Of a DNA stretch of 64,000 bases, positions 37,181-47,013 are shown piece after piece. Position 1 is the first letter of the stretch. Each line of letters starts with the position of its first letter. This stretch comes from Gracilimonas sediminicola (lineage in GTDB: Bacteria; Bacteroidota; Rhodothermia; Balneolales; Balneolaceae): the NCBI RefSeq assembly GCF_024320785.1, contig NZ_JANDBC010000002.1, positions 434,001 to 498,000 on the forward strand, given 5' to 3'. The translations under genes and the position numbers were made by a program. Below the pieces are notes generated by a model. It worked only from the letters and a program-made list of their open reading frames with translations, ran no database searches and had not been told where the DNA came from.

Positions 37181-38206
37181 TCATTTATCATTTGAAGAAG
37201 AATAAGAGGGAACCAGCACATAGATGCATAAAAATAAAAGTGCCAATGCTCCCATCCACTGGTACTGGTTTTTGTAATCGGCGTACTCCTGACTGGCAAA
37301 TTCCCCCTTCTCCAATTCATCCATCCGTGCAAGAAAGGAGTCAATACCATCATTCCCCCGCTCTATGGAGTAATACTCTCCGTGTCCGGCGTTTGCGATA
37401 CTTCTGAGTATTTGAGGCTGAAGCTCGGTGGTGACCACCCTCCCATCATTATCCCTTTTATATCCAATTAACTCCCCGGTTCCTTCCTCGTAAAGAGGAA
37501 TGGTGGTTCCGTCTGTGGTTCCAACACCCAGAGTATATACCGAAATATCTTCCTGAACCAATGCGTTCAAAGCCTCATCATACGACTGGCCATGATCTTC
37601 CCCATCCGAAATGATAAGCAGCACCTTAGCCGCTTCCGTCGCATTTTCTTCCAGAGCATTAAACGCTTGCAGTGCCGTTTCCATAGCTGATTTGAAATCG
37701 GTAGCTGAACTCGGCATTTGTTCAGTATCGGCAATATCCAGGAAAAGACGAAGAGCAGAATAGTCCAGCGTCATCGGGCTTTGAAGATAAGCTTCACCGG
37801 TAAAAACAATCAGCCCGACACGGTCACCACGAAGTCGTTCAATCAGCCGGTTGATTTCAAATTTGGCTTTTTCCAGTCGGCTCGGGCGGACGTCCTCCGC
37901 ATTCATACTGGCTGAAAGATCCAGAGCCACCAGCATATCTATTCCCTGGCGTTTTACTTCCCGAACTTCGGTTCCGATTTTAGGTCCGGCCAGTGCTGCG
38001 ATCAAAAAGAACATTCCTGCCAGCATGGAGATATTTTTCAGCCGGTTTCCCAAAGGCCAAAATCCTTTTCGGAGTGTAGAAAATAATTCACTGCTGAAAT
38101 ACTGTTTCTTCCAGTTGCGCACCCTTCGGGATTGCCACCACATCAATGCAATGAGGGCAGGAATCAATACAAGAAGCCATAAAAATAAAGGTTGTTCCCA
38201 GATCAT
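37181..38206 (-). CDS. BatA-like von Willebrand A domain membrane protein
   Basis: This 341-residue protein has two N-terminal membrane helices (about 7-24 and 59-75), a VWA domain with an intact metal site (DLSAS at 96-100, a Thr in SATD, and SDGEDHG), and a C-terminal helix (about 313-332). This is the Bacteroides aerotolerance BatA/BatB arrangement. These proteins are often encoded with MoxR, DUF58 and TPR partners, none of which is present here. Their role in envelope stress or complex assembly is not resolved. The cupin gene follows within 10 bp. Confidence 0.87.
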   Translation of the reverse strand: MIWEQPLFLWLLVLIPALIALMWWQSRRVRNWKKQYFSSELFSTLRKGFWPLGNRLKNISMLAGMFFLIAALAGPKIGTEVREVKRQGIDMLVALDLSASMNAEDVRPSRLEKAKFEINRLIERLRGDRVGLIVFTGEAYLQSPMTLDYSALRLFLDIADTEQMPSSATDFKSAMETALQAFNALEENATEAAKVLLIISDGEDHGQSYDEALNALVQEDISVYTLGVGTTDGTTIPLYEEGTGELIGYKRDNDGRVVTTELQPQILRSIANAGHGEYYSIERGNDGIDSFLARMDELEKGEFASQEYADYKNQYQWMGALALLFLCIYVLVPSYSSSNDK

Positions 38207-38301
38207 AGATTCAAACTTTTAGGCTCCTAAGATAGAGATTTCAAAGCGTTTGTTGCAGTAATAAAATTATAAAAAGTTGAGGGCCTGTAAGGCTGCTCTT
38301 C

Positions 38302-38488
38302 TTTGAACCTTGATTTACATGATTAACTGGATTTCCTTGATAACCCCAATCAATCCTGCCCATCCTTAAATCCAAAAATCATGGTTCATACACGAATCGC
38401 ATTCTTTTATACTTAGCAAAATCTTACTAAGGCGTCCTTTCCCCTTACCAAGGGGAAAGACAGATAGGGGTCTGTATGTAGTGGCACT
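38302..38488 (+). repeat. Composite repeat copy C
   Basis: Left module 38302-38389 (TTTGAACCTTGATTTACATG to CATGGTTCA), then the right module with CCCCTTACCAAGGGG and GGGGTCTGTATGTAGTGGCA. It lies upstream of the BatA-like gene and is tandem with copy D. Confidence 0.87.
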
Positions 38489-38512
38489 GGCACCTAATCC
38501 TACCATCACATT

Positions 38513-38712
38513 TTTGAACCATGATTTACATGATTAACCGGATTTCCTTGATTACCCCAAGCAATCCTGCCAACCCTTAAATCCAAAAAATCAAGTTTCA
38601 AAACACGAATCCCATTATTCTATACTCAGCTATAACCAGCGAAATCTTACAATAGCGTCCTTCCCCTTCTTAAAAGGGGAAAGACAGATAGGGGTCTGCT
38701 TGCCAAGGCTAC
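38513..38712 (+). repeat. Composite repeat copy D
   Basis: This full copy lies about 212 bp after copy C. Its right module is slightly degraded (CCCCTTCTTAAAAGGGG). It ends two bases before the stop of the aminotransferase gene on the other strand. Confidence 0.86.
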
Positions 38713-38714
38713 CT

Positions 38715-39950
38715 TTACTTTTTCACCGCACCACTCACAACCTCAACCACCTTCTCAATCTCTTCCTCTTTTAGTTCCGGAAAAATGGGGATTGAAATGG
38801 CTTGTTTGGTGGCACAATGAGAAACCGGGCAATCTTTCGGCTGATATCCCAGGTAAGCAAAACACTCCTGCTCGTGAAGGGAAACCGGATAATATACCGA
38901 GTGACCAATATTATGTTCTGATAAAGCCTTTGCTATTTGATCTCTATTACTGGATCGAATAGTGTACTGATGGTAAATATGCCGGCCATTGTTCTCTTTT
39001 GAACCGGTTGTTTCTATCGGGGTGATGATTTTATTCGGGTTGAGTGAACACCCGCTGCCCCCCATTTCCACACAACTTTTCGAGCAATCTCCCAATTCAC
39101 CGGAAACACCTGCCTCTTCAAAAAGCCGGTTATATCGATGAGCAATTTCTCTTCTTCGTTCCGACCATTCATCCAGATATTTGAGTTTTACGGAAAGAAC
39201 GGCGGCCTGTATTGTATCCAACCGACTGTTGATGCCCACTAAACTATGGTGATACTTCGGTTTGGCTCCATGAAGTCGAAGGATATCCAGTTTTTCAGCA
39301 AGCTTCTCGTTTTTCACAGTGACAAGTCCCGCATCTCCAAAAGCCCCCAGATTTTTACTGGGGAAAAAACTAAAACATCCGAAATCACCCACACTTCCTG
39401 CCCGCCTACCTTTATATTCAGCTCCGATAGCCTGGGCGGCATCTTCAATTACCGTAAGATTATATTCTTCGGCGATATTCATGATCGGATCCATATCCGC
39501 CATTTGTCCGTACAGGTGTACCGGGATAATGGCCTTAATCTTTTCCCGATCCGGATTCAGTTTTTTAAAGACCGGATGCTCTCCTTCCATAAAGCGCCGT
39601 ACCTGCTTCGGGTCCAGGTTATACGAATCCTTCTCGATATCCAGAAAAACCGGGATACCTCCAATCCTTGAAATAGCACCGGCCGTGGCAAAAAAAGTAA
39701 ACGGCGAGGTTAACACATAATCGCCGGGCTGCAAGTCGATGGCCATAAGGGCCAGCAGCAAGGCATCTGAACCTGAAGCACAACCATACGCATGATTAGC
39801 CTTACAGTATGCCCCTACTTCATCCTCAAATTCTTTGACTTCATCCCCCATGATGAAATATTGGCTTTCCAGCACCTCATCGATAGCCGTTTTAATCTCC
39901 CCTTTAATAGAGTCATATTGCCGATTTAAATCAAGTAAAGGTATAGACAT
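38715..39950 (-). CDS. DegT/DnrJ/EryC1/StrS sugar aminotransferase (WlbC/WbpE-like)
   Basis: This 411-residue PLP enzyme has the family hallmarks: ASGSDALLLAL for cofactor binding, VIEDAAQAIGAEY with the cofactor-holding Asp, and FFPSKNLGAFGD with Lys199 as Schiff-base Lys. It most resembles enzymes that aminate a 3-keto-hexuronate nucleotide sugar (WlbC/WbpE). The gene directly follows a WlbA-like dehydrogenase (6-bp gap), which would supply that keto sugar. An insert at about residues 285-310 with Cys at 289, 293 and 301 is unusual for the family. Confidence 0.87.
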   Translation of the reverse strand: MSIPLLDLNRQYDSIKGEIKTAIDEVLESQYFIMGDEVKEFEDEVGAYCKANHAYGCASGSDALLLALMAIDLQPGDYVLTSPFTFFATAGAISRIGGIPVFLDIEKDSYNLDPKQVRRFMEGEHPVFKKLNPDREKIKAIIPVHLYGQMADMDPIMNIAEEYNLTVIEDAAQAIGAEYKGRRAGSVGDFGCFSFFPSKNLGAFGDAGLVTVKNEKLAEKLDILRLHGAKPKYHHSLVGINSRLDTIQAAVLSVKLKYLDEWSERRREIAHRYNRLFEEAGVSGELGDCSKSCVEMGGSGCSLNPNKIITPIETTGSKENNGRHIYHQYTIRSSNRDQIAKALSEHNIGHSVYYPVSLHEQECFAYLGYQPKDCPVSHCATKQAISIPIFPELKEEEIEKVVEVVSGAVKK

Positions 39951-39956
39951 GACGTA

Positions 39957-40979
39957 TTATCCCTGAGCCGCTTTATAAATTTGTTCAATGATACTTACTA
40001 CTTTCATTCCTTCAAAGGCATTGGCCGTGGCTTCGCTTTTGCCGTTCAGCGTTTCCACCACGTTTTCAATCACATAATGATGGTTGGCTGCACTTCCTTT
40101 AAAGGGTCCGTAGTCGTTAGGTGGATTAGTTTTGGCCAGCTCCGGCATTTCATAATCTTCAATATGGCAATATTCCACCTCATTCATATACTGACCTCCA
40201 ACTTTGAAGCTTCCCTTTGTACCAATTACGGTGATACTGCTTTCCATATTTTTATCCCAGCAGGAAGTGGAATAATTGATGCTACCCATCCCTCCCTTCA
40301 CAAACTCAAACTGGGCAAAACCGGAATCATCAAAGTCTTTCAGGTTAGGATGAGTGAAGTTTTTAATAATCGATTTTGGCTGTTTAATATCCCCGAATAC
40401 CCAATACATCAAATCCACAAAATGACTGAACTGTGTAAATAAAGCTCCGCCGTCCAGATCTTTAGTTCCGCGCCAGCTGTTGTCTCCGTAATACCGTTCA
40501 TCCCGGTTCCAATAGCAGTTCACCTGAACCATCAGCACATCGCCAATCCTTTTTTCTTCAATCACTTTCTTCATCCATGCTGAGGGCGGGCTATATCGGT
40601 TCTGCTTAACTACAAACACTCTTTTTCCTGAAGCCTCTTGAGCTCCTATCACATCCAGGCAACCCTCCTTAGATAAACCCATCGGTTTTTCAATTACCAC
40701 ATGATAGCCGGCATTCAAGAGCTTCACCGCATATTCAGTATGAAAACCATTGGGTGTACAAATACAGACCACATCACTTTCACCGCTATCTTCTCTCAGA
40801 AAAGAGGAAACTGAATCATGTTGTACAGCCTCAATCCCAAGCTCTGAAGCTCCCTCCATTTGCTTGGCAACTGTATCTGTAATCGAAATTAACCGGCTAT
40901 GTTCATATTCATGAATTATTTTGGCATGACGTTTACCAATTCTGCCGAATCCAATAACTGAAAAGCTTATTTCTTTCAT
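39957..40979 (-). CDS. Gfo/Idh/MocA oxidoreductase (WlbA/WbpB-like)
   Basis: This 340-residue protein has an N-terminal Rossmann fold (VIGFGRIGKRHAK) and the EKP motif (E97-K98-P99) typical of Gfo/Idh/MocA dehydrogenases, followed by YRWN-like tracts (YWNRDERYYGDNSWRG). The sequence and its pairing with a WlbC/WbpE-like aminotransferase suggest UDP-N-acetylglucosaminuronate 3-dehydrogenase. In that pathway UDP-GlcNAc is first oxidised by a WbpA-like dehydrogenase; one is encoded at 47598-48929. The acetyltransferase of the pathway is not in the window. Confidence 0.86.
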   Translation of the reverse strand: MKEISFSVIGFGRIGKRHAKIIHEYEHSRLISITDTVAKQMEGASELGIEAVQHDSVSSFLREDSGESDVVCICTPNGFHTEYAVKLLNAGYHVVIEKPMGLSKEGCLDVIGAQEASGKRVFVVKQNRYSPPSAWMKKVIEEKRIGDVLMVQVNCYWNRDERYYGDNSWRGTKDLDGGALFTQFSHFVDLMYWVFGDIKQPKSIIKNFTHPNLKDFDDSGFAQFEFVKGGMGSINYSTSCWDKNMESSITVIGTKGSFKVGGQYMNEVEYCHIEDYEMPELAKTNPPNDYGPFKGSAANHHYVIENVVETLNGKSEATANAFEGMKVVSIIEQIYKAAQG

Positions 40980-41110
40980 AAAATCATTTTGGAATTAATG
41001 CATTCGAAGGTAACGAAATTGTTGAATTCAAACCATCTGAGAAACTATACTATCAAAGCTATTATTCTGTACTTGATGATTTATTTCTTACCTGCCCGAG
41101 TACTTTTATT

Positions 41111-41166
41111 GGAGTCCTTTCCCCTTATCAAGGGGAAAGACAGATAGGGGTCTGTATGTATTGGCA
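41111..41166 (+). repeat. Composite repeat copy E (right module only)
   Basis: Only the right part is present: GGAGTCCTTTCCCCTTATCA followed by AGGGGAAAGACAGATAGGGG and the trailing TCTGTATGTATTGGCA. The left module is missing. It is in tandem with copies F and G, in the divergent region upstream of both the WlbA-like gene and the SLBB export gene. Confidence 0.83.
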
Positions 41167-41192
41167 CGGTCACCTAATTCAACCATCAAATT

Positions 41193-41386
41193 TTGAACCA
41201 TGATTTGCAGGATTATCGGATTTCCTTGATTACCTCAATCAATCCTAAGAATCCTTAAATCCCGAAAACCAAGGTTCAATACACGAATCCCTTTCCTCTA
41301 AACTCAGCTTAAACCGGTAAATTCTTACTAATGCGTCCTTTCCCCTTACCAAGGGGAAAGACAGATAGGGTCTGTATGTATCGGCA
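41193..41386 (+). repeat. Composite repeat copy F
   Basis: This full copy has left arm TTGAACCATGATTTGCAGG, right arm AAGGTTCAA and a right module with CCCCTTACCAAGGGG. One G of the GGGGTCTG tail is missing. The linkers after E and F (CACCTAATTC plus ACCATCA) match each other, so E-F-G are tandem units. Confidence 0.87.
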
Positions 41387-41412
41387 CAGTCACCTAATTC
41401 TACCATCACATT

Positions 41413-41605
41413 TTGAACCATGATTTGCACGATTATCGGATTTCCTTGATTACCCTAAACAATCCTAAGAATCCTTAAATCCCGAAAATCAAGGTTCAAA
41501 GTGAATCACGCCACCGGAAGACATTGCTTGAACTACATGACACTCATTAAGGCGTCCTTTCCCCTTACCAAGGGGAAAGACAGAAAGGGGTCTGCCCGCT
41601 AAGGC
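41413..41605 (+). repeat. Composite repeat copy G
   Basis: The left module is close to copy F, but the spacer after AAGGTTCAA is unrelated to those of A-F (GTGAATCACGCCACCGGAAG). The right module is intact (CCCCTTACCAAGGGG). The spacer can therefore change while the two modules stay. Confidence 0.86.
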
Positions 41606-41760
41606 TCAAACTCTAATTCCCAACAATATCTTCTTCCTGATTCAGCACCCCGCTTTATTATATAGTCATTGATTTTGTTCTTTTTAATGTTACTCTTTCA
41701 TCCAAAAAACCTTATCATTAAGGCTCTTAAACATTCCCCATTTAAAGGACATTATCTTAC

Positions 41761-44211
41761 ATGTTAAAGCGTATTATTACACTCCTGTTTGTAGCTTTAA
41801 TAACTATATCAGCACAGGCACAAAACTTCGGCATTGATTTTGAAAACATCAGAGTTGACGACTTAAGCAATCAGCAGGTCATGCAGCTCTACGAACGTAT
41901 GCAGGAACGAGGACTTACGATTTCAGAAGTTGAGTCTTTGGCACTTGCACGTGGAATGAATCCTTCTGAGGTGAGCAAACTCCGGTCAAAGATTAACAGT
42001 GTTCGATCTTCTATGAGCGGATTGAATCAAGAGTCGGAAGCTTCCAATCAAGGGCGACTAAGATCCGGAAACTCATCTAAAAACTTAACAAATCGTTCGC
42101 AGGGGCTGAGGCCTGACACTCTCGATGTACTCTTAGATTCCACCGAAAGAGATACTTCTGACGTATTTGGATCGGATATCTTTTCCAGCCAAAGCATCAC
42201 TTTTGAACCTTCATTGAATATCCCCACCCCAAAAAATTATACGCTGGGACCCGGAGATGAACTTTTTATTGATATTTGGGGTGCTTCTGAAACCACCTAT
42301 CAGCTGGTAATAAGTCCTGAAGGCTCCATTCAGATAAGCAATGTAGGGCCAATCGTAGTCAGTGGCCTCACCGTTGAAGAAGCCAAAGAACGACTGGTGA
42401 GTAAACTGGCTACTATTTATTCCGGCCTGAAAGGTCCTGATAAAACCACCTACATGCAGGTGACCCTGGGGGATATCCGAAGTATAAAAGTCAGTATAGT
42501 CGGAGAAGTTAAAGCTCCCGGCACCTATACACTCAGTTCTCTTTCTTCTGTATTTAACGCCCTTTATGCGGCGGGTGGACCTAATAAAGACGGAAGTTAT
42601 CGCTCCATTAAAGTACTGCGTGATGGCAACGTCTACCAGAACGTTGATTTGTACAAGTTTTTGGTATCCGGTGACCTTTCGGACAACATCATTCTCAAAG
42701 ATCAGGACATCATTAAGGTGAACCCTTATGTAAACCGCATTACAGTAAAAGGTGAAACCAAAAATGTCGGACTTTTTGAAACTCTTGAGGGAGAAACATT
42801 CAATGACCTACTGGAATATGCCGGAGGATTCAATCAGTTTGCCTACAAGAAAAGAGTGAAGCTGGAGCGTAAAACCGACACGGAAAAACGAATTGTGGAC
42901 ATCGCCTATCCGGAGAATGGAAATACCGTACTTCGATCCGGAGACATCGTAACGGTTGGAAGAATTCTGGACCGATTTGAAAATAAAGTAACGATTAAAG
43001 GACCTGTTTTCCGTCCCGGAGAGTACCAGCTGGAAGAAAATCCTACTCTGAGCAAGCTCATTGAAAATGCGGAAGGTCTGATGGGGGATGCCTTTATGGA
43101 GCGCGCAGTGATTTACCGTACTCAAAAAGATTACAGCATTGAAGCTATCCCGGTGAACCTGAACCATCTAATGAATGATACTTCGTCGTCAGAAATAACT
43201 CTGGTTAAAGATGATGTAGTACAGATTTCATCCATATTTGATTTAAGAGAACTGAGAACGGTTAAAATCAGTGGCTCTGTCCTTAACCCGGATACGTATA
43301 AATATGTTGAGAACAGTTCTCTGAAGGATCTGATTTACCAGGCAAACGGGTTCAAAGAAGAAGCCGCTCCCTATAATATTGAGATTGCCCGCCGTATTCC
43401 AGACACCGGATCTGGTGAAATGACCAACCAGATCGCCGAAATCATTACGGTTAACATTGAAAACGGACTGGCTTACGATGAAAAACTGGATGAAGTAGAA
43501 TTGCAGCCCTTTGATCAGGTTTTTGTCCGAAAATCACCTTCCTATGAAGTTCAGCAAACGGTTCAGATAACCGGTGAGGTTCTGTATCCGGGAGAATACA
43601 CCATCAGCAGCCGGAATTTCAGGCTTAGCGACCTGATTGAAAAAAGCGGTGGGCCAACCGGTTTTGCTTATGTCGAAGGAGCTTCGTTAACAAGGAATTA
43701 CGGCAGTGGCACGGAAGACTTATCCATTAACTTGGAAGATTCCGTTACTACTCAACAGGTTGAATCCCTCTCTCAGGTGGGTATCCAACTTCAGGAAGCC
43801 CTCAATAATCCGAATTCGGAATATGACCTGTTGCTCCAGCCAGGCGATGTAATTGAAATACCTAAGCGTTTACAAACGGTACAAATTCGGGGCGAGGTAC
43901 TGTACCCTATAAATGCCCGCTATGAAGATCGTCGTTCTTTCAGAAGTTATATCAGTGCTGCCGGTGGCTTCACCGAACAGGCGAATACAAAGAAAGCATA
44001 TATCGTTTATGCCAACGGAGAAGTAGATCGCACTAAGAAATTCCTGTTCTTTAAGTCATACCCAAAAGTTAAGCCGGGATCGGTACTTATCATTCCTCCT
44101 AAGGAGCAGCGAGAGCGTCTTTCTCCACAAGAGCGTATTGCCATATTCTCAACCATCGTTTCCATGGCGGCTATTGTTACCAATACCATTTTCCAGATTC
44201 GACGGAATTGA
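41761..44211 (+). CDS. Polysaccharide export outer-membrane protein with six SLBB repeats (Wza-like)
   Basis: This 816-residue protein has a signal peptide (to about 20, ISAQAQ) and a polysaccharide-export domain starting about 155 (YTLGPGDELFIDIWGASE). Six SLBB-type repeats follow at about 247, 330, 411, 502, 602 and 708, with landmarks such as VGEVKAPGTYTL, GPVFRPGEYQL and TGEVLYPGEYTI. A C-terminal membrane segment (about 792-812) ends in QIRRN. It would form the periplasm-to-outer-membrane channel for polysaccharide. It differs from E. coli Wza in its larger number of SLBB domains. A co-polymerase (Wzc/Wzz) is not in the window. Confidence 0.9.
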   Translation: MLKRIITLLFVALITISAQAQNFGIDFENIRVDDLSNQQVMQLYERMQERGLTISEVESLALARGMNPSEVSKLRSKINSVRSSMSGLNQESEASNQGRLRSGNSSKNLTNRSQGLRPDTLDVLLDSTERDTSDVFGSDIFSSQSITFEPSLNIPTPKNYTLGPGDELFIDIWGASETTYQLVISPEGSIQISNVGPIVVSGLTVEEAKERLVSKLATIYSGLKGPDKTTYMQVTLGDIRSIKVSIVGEVKAPGTYTLSSLSSVFNALYAAGGPNKDGSYRSIKVLRDGNVYQNVDLYKFLVSGDLSDNIILKDQDIIKVNPYVNRITVKGETKNVGLFETLEGETFNDLLEYAGGFNQFAYKKRVKLERKTDTEKRIVDIAYPENGNTVLRSGDIVTVGRILDRFENKVTIKGPVFRPGEYQLEENPTLSKLIENAEGLMGDAFMERAVIYRTQKDYSIEAIPVNLNHLMNDTSSSEITLVKDDVVQISSIFDLRELRTVKISGSVLNPDTYKYVENSSLKDLIYQANGFKEEAAPYNIEIARRIPDTGSGEMTNQIAEIITVNIENGLAYDEKLDEVELQPFDQVFVRKSPSYEVQQTVQITGEVLYPGEYTISSRNFRLSDLIEKSGGPTGFAYVEGASLTRNYGSGTEDLSINLEDSVTTQQVESLSQVGIQLQEALNNPNSEYDLLLQPGDVIEIPKRLQTVQIRGEVLYPINARYEDRRSFRSYISAAGGFTEQANTKKAYIVYANGEVDRTKKFLFFKSYPKVKPGSVLIIPPKEQRERLSPQERIAIFSTIVSMAAIVTNTIFQIRRN

Positions 44212-44870
44212 TTAATAAGTCATCGCGGGCGTAGCCCTCGATCTTAAATTATTAATACAAACTAATTCATATTAGCGAAGGGCTGAACCCCTTCGCTTGT
44301 TTACTGGAAGATAACCAAGTCTTTTAAACACCCGTCATCCCGTACCTGACTGCAATATTTTTTTGTCCCGCACATTGATGTGGGATCTTGTTGCTTGAAA
44401 GGACCATAACATTTATGTATATCCCAATCCTTCTTAAGGAGTGACTTACTTACGTGGCCTACTTCTCCTCTTAGCATTTGAACCCTGATTTGTGAGATTA
44501 ATAGATTTCCTTGATTACTCCTACTCTACCCTGCCAATCCGTTAATCATAAAAACCATGGTTCAAAGTAATGCACTTTCCACATCAACTTCCCAGAAACA
44601 ACCAATGAATCTTACCAAGGCGTCCTTTGCCCTTCACAAAAGGGGAAAGACAGAAAGGGGTCTGTATGTGATGGCAACGATATTGTAAACTAACTCGATT
44701 TATGAAGATTCTTCACTCCGCTTACGCTTCGTTCAGAATGACAGGTGTGGTTAAGAACACTCTTATGCTGCTATCGCAGCAATGCCTTTCAGGCATGTTT
44801 GTTAACCTTACCCATATAAACAACTTCAACATTGAATGTTGAATGTTCACTATTCAATGTTCTATACCCC
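44212..44870. other. 659-bp convergent intergenic region rich in repeats
   Basis: No gene is seen. It contains the hairpin GCGAAGGG-CTGAAC-CCCTTCGC (44275-44296), composite repeat copy H and a segment with ATGCTGCTATCGCAGCAATG. It also contains an inverted repeat AACATTGAAT/ATTCAATGTT (44828-44861) close to the dehydrogenase stop. Several of these pieces recur at 46670-47300. Confidence 0.75.
44478..44676 (+). repeat. Composite repeat copy H
   Basis: Left module TTGAACCCTGATTTGTGAG to CATGGTTCAA, then a different spacer (GTAATGCACTTTCC...) shared with copy I, then the right module with CGTCCTTTGCCC, AAAAGGGGAAAGACAG and GGGGTCTGTATGTGATGGCA. Confidence 0.85.
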
Positions 44871-46052
44871 CTAATCTGTCCCAAACAAGTCTCGGGTGTA
44901 AACCTTTTCTTTCACGTCCCGGATCTCATCCACCATCCGGTTGGCCACAATCACTTCGGAAATTCTCTTGAATTCATCCAAATCTCTGATCACCCGTGAG
45001 TGATAAAACTCATCTTCTTCCAGGTAGGGCTCGTAAACAACCACTTCAATTCCCTTCGCTTTGATTCTCTTCATAATCCCCTGAACCGCACTTTGCCTGA
45101 AATTATCCGAGCCTTGCTTCATGACCAAGCGGTACACCCCCACAATTTTAGGATCATTCTTCCAGATTTGGCGGGCTACGAAGTCCTTACGGGTTGAATT
45201 GGCATCCACAATAGCGCGAACCAGGTTATTAGGCACATCCTCAAAGTTAGCCAGCAACTGTTTGGTATCCTTAGGCAGGCAATATCCTCCATATCCGAAA
45301 GAAGGATTGTTATAATGGTCTCCAATTCGTGGATCCAGTCCAACCCCCTCTATGACCTGGGCTGTACTCAGATCATGCGTCTCACAATAGGAATCCAGCT
45401 CATTAAAATAAGCCACACGCATGGCCAGGTAAGTATTGGAGAAAAGTTTAATGGCCTCAGCTTCGGTATTGTCGGTAAAGAGAACCGGAATTTCATCGTT
45501 ATCTTTGGCCGCTCCTTCAATCAGTAAGTAAGCAAACACCCTTGCTCGTTCCGACTGCTCTCCAACCACAACGCGTGATGGATATAAATTATCGTGAAGG
45601 GCTTTGCCTTCCCTCAAAAATTCAGGTGAAAACAGAATATTATCTGTTCCGAATATCTTCTTGACCTCCATAACAAATCCCACCGGAATTGTTGATTTGA
45701 TTACCATAACGGCATCCGGGTTTATCTGCAATACATCCTTTATTACTGCCTCTACCGACTTAGTATTAAACTCATTGGTCTCCGGGTCATAGTCCGTTGG
45801 AGTTGCAATAATGATATACTCCGCACCCTTGTAAGCTTCTTTGGGATTCAAGGTTGCCGTTAAGCTTAAATCATCTCTCTCAGAAAAGAACCGTTCAATA
45901 TCTTTATCTGCTATTGGAGATTTACGTTTATTAATAAGTTCTACCTTTTCCTCATCGACATCTAAGGCAACCACTTCATGATTTTGTGATAACAACACTG
46001 CAAGTGAAAGGCCAACATAACCGGTACCGGCAACAGCAATCTTCATGTTCAA
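44871..46052 (-). CDS. UDP-glucose/GDP-mannose-type 6-dehydrogenase
   Basis: This 393-residue enzyme has an N-terminal Rossmann motif ([15 protein letters not shown]) and the central [10 protein letters not shown] and [12 protein letters not shown]. The catalytic Cys258 is in [13 protein letters not shown]. These features match UDP-glucose 6-dehydrogenase, which oxidises UDP-glucose to UDP-glucuronate for surface polysaccharide. Start ATG 46052 is used; ATG 46046 is equally possible. The gene lies alone between repeat-rich regions. Confidence 0.9.
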   Translation of the reverse strand: MNMKIAVAGTGYVGLSLAVLLSQNHEVVALDVDEEKVELINKRKSPIADKDIERFFSERDDLSLTATLNPKEAYKGAEYIIIATPTDYDPETNEFNTKSVEAVIKDVLQINPDAVMVIKSTIPVGFVMEVKKIFGTDNILFSPEFLREGKALHDNLYPSRVVVGEQSERARVFAYLLIEGAAKDNDEIPVLFTDNTEAEAIKLFSNTYLAMRVAYFNELDSYCETHDLSTAQVIEGVGLDPRIGDHYNNPSFGYGGYCLPKDTKQLLANFEDVPNNLVRAIVDANSTRKDFVARQIWKNDPKIVGVYRLVMKQGSDNFRQSAVQGIMKRIKAKGIEVVVYEPYLEEDEFYHSRVIRDLDEFKRISEVIVANRMVDEIRDVKEKVYTRDLFGTD

Positions 46053-46168
46053 TATTTTTCTGATTTATGATAAGGCCACAAATATAGAAGTTTTATGACT
46101 TTCAAACTTATACTAAACTTGGTATTGTCTGTGGCACATAAAAACACTTGAGGTGAAATTGTTAATCT

Positions 46169-46681
46169 ATGAAAGCTGAAAAGTACCTGATTAAGGCCGT
46201 TCTGATTGCAGCATATATGCTTTTTCATATATACCTTCTCCGGCCGGTACGTACAGCAGTTTTTCAATATCAGGTTGATGAAAAACTGGTTGAGTCGGTT
46301 CAAGAAAGTCAATACCTATCCTTTCAAAAGCTGGATACCCGCCTGGCTGTTTTTGAATATTCAGAAGGGAATTCCGAGAAGTTGTTCTTTTACAAAGTCC
46401 CCTTTGGTTCTTTCTTTTTCCTGGGGATGATCGGACTTATTTTGATTGGAGCAGACAAAAAGTTTTTCATTGTTTTGATGTCTGCTCATAGTGTTATCCT
46501 GATCTCTGCCTCATTTGTTCTTATGATAGATATAGATCAAAACCTCATTGCTCTCCATATCCTGGATTTTCTCTCAACCTACCTTGCTCCTTTATCTGCT
46601 CTTGGTGTTATCCCGCTTTCGCTGTTTTATAAAAAAAATAATTATTCATCCTACGTTCAGAACTCATTAGCGAAGGGCTGA
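46169..46681 (+). CDS. Small integral membrane protein, function unknown
   Basis: This 170-residue protein has a signal-anchor (about 8-25) and three further hydrophobic segments (about 84-96, 101-122 and 130-152). I do not recognise the family. It diverges from the UDP-glucose dehydrogenase gene (116-bp gap). Its last codons (NSLAKG and stop) are encoded by the GCGAAGGGCTGA repeat found at three places in this region. The original C-terminus may therefore have been replaced by repeat insertion. Confidence 0.65.
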   Translation: MKAEKYLIKAVLIAAYMLFHIYLLRPVRTAVFQYQVDEKLVESVQESQYLSFQKLDTRLAVFEYSEGNSEKLFFYKVPFGSFFFLGMIGLILIGADKKFFIVLMSAHSVILISASFVLMIDIDQNLIALHILDFLSTYLAPLSALGVIPLSLFYKKNNYSSYVQNSLAKG

Positions 46682-47013
46682 ACCCCTTCGCTTGTTTACT
46701 GGAAAACTGACTTCCATTTTTCAACAATCACCCCATCACCCCGGCATCACGTACCTGCCTACCGGCAGGCACGCGTAGCGGAGATACGGGATCTCCATAA
46801 TCGACATCAATCCCCAATCAAGGAGATCGCGGTTCTGGGACCGCGATGACATAAAATAGAGCTGTCATCCCCCTGCGTATGCCGGTATCTGCTTCTCAAA
46901 AAGGATGAGTACGTTAATGCCCATCCCAATTCGATTCCTCGATCTCACTTTCCGATAATCGGGACACTTTCGCAAGGAGACTTACTTAAGTGGCCTACTT
47001 CTCCTCTTAGCAT

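Noticed and set aside
36667-37353. 228-residue form of the cupin gene
   Set aside because: The first 61 residues overlap the BatA-like gene in another frame and have no cupin features; ATG 37170 gives the normal domain start.
41111-41605. CRISPR array from the E-F-G tandem repeats
   Set aside because: Units are about 212-222 bp with long conserved modules and no short regularly spaced repeats with unique spacers, and no cas genes are nearby.
44828-44861. Inverted repeat AACATTGAAT/ATTCAATGTT as an intrinsic terminator
   Set aside because: It is A+T-rich with a 14-nt loop and no T-run; it may still be a dispersed repeat but is not supported as a terminator.
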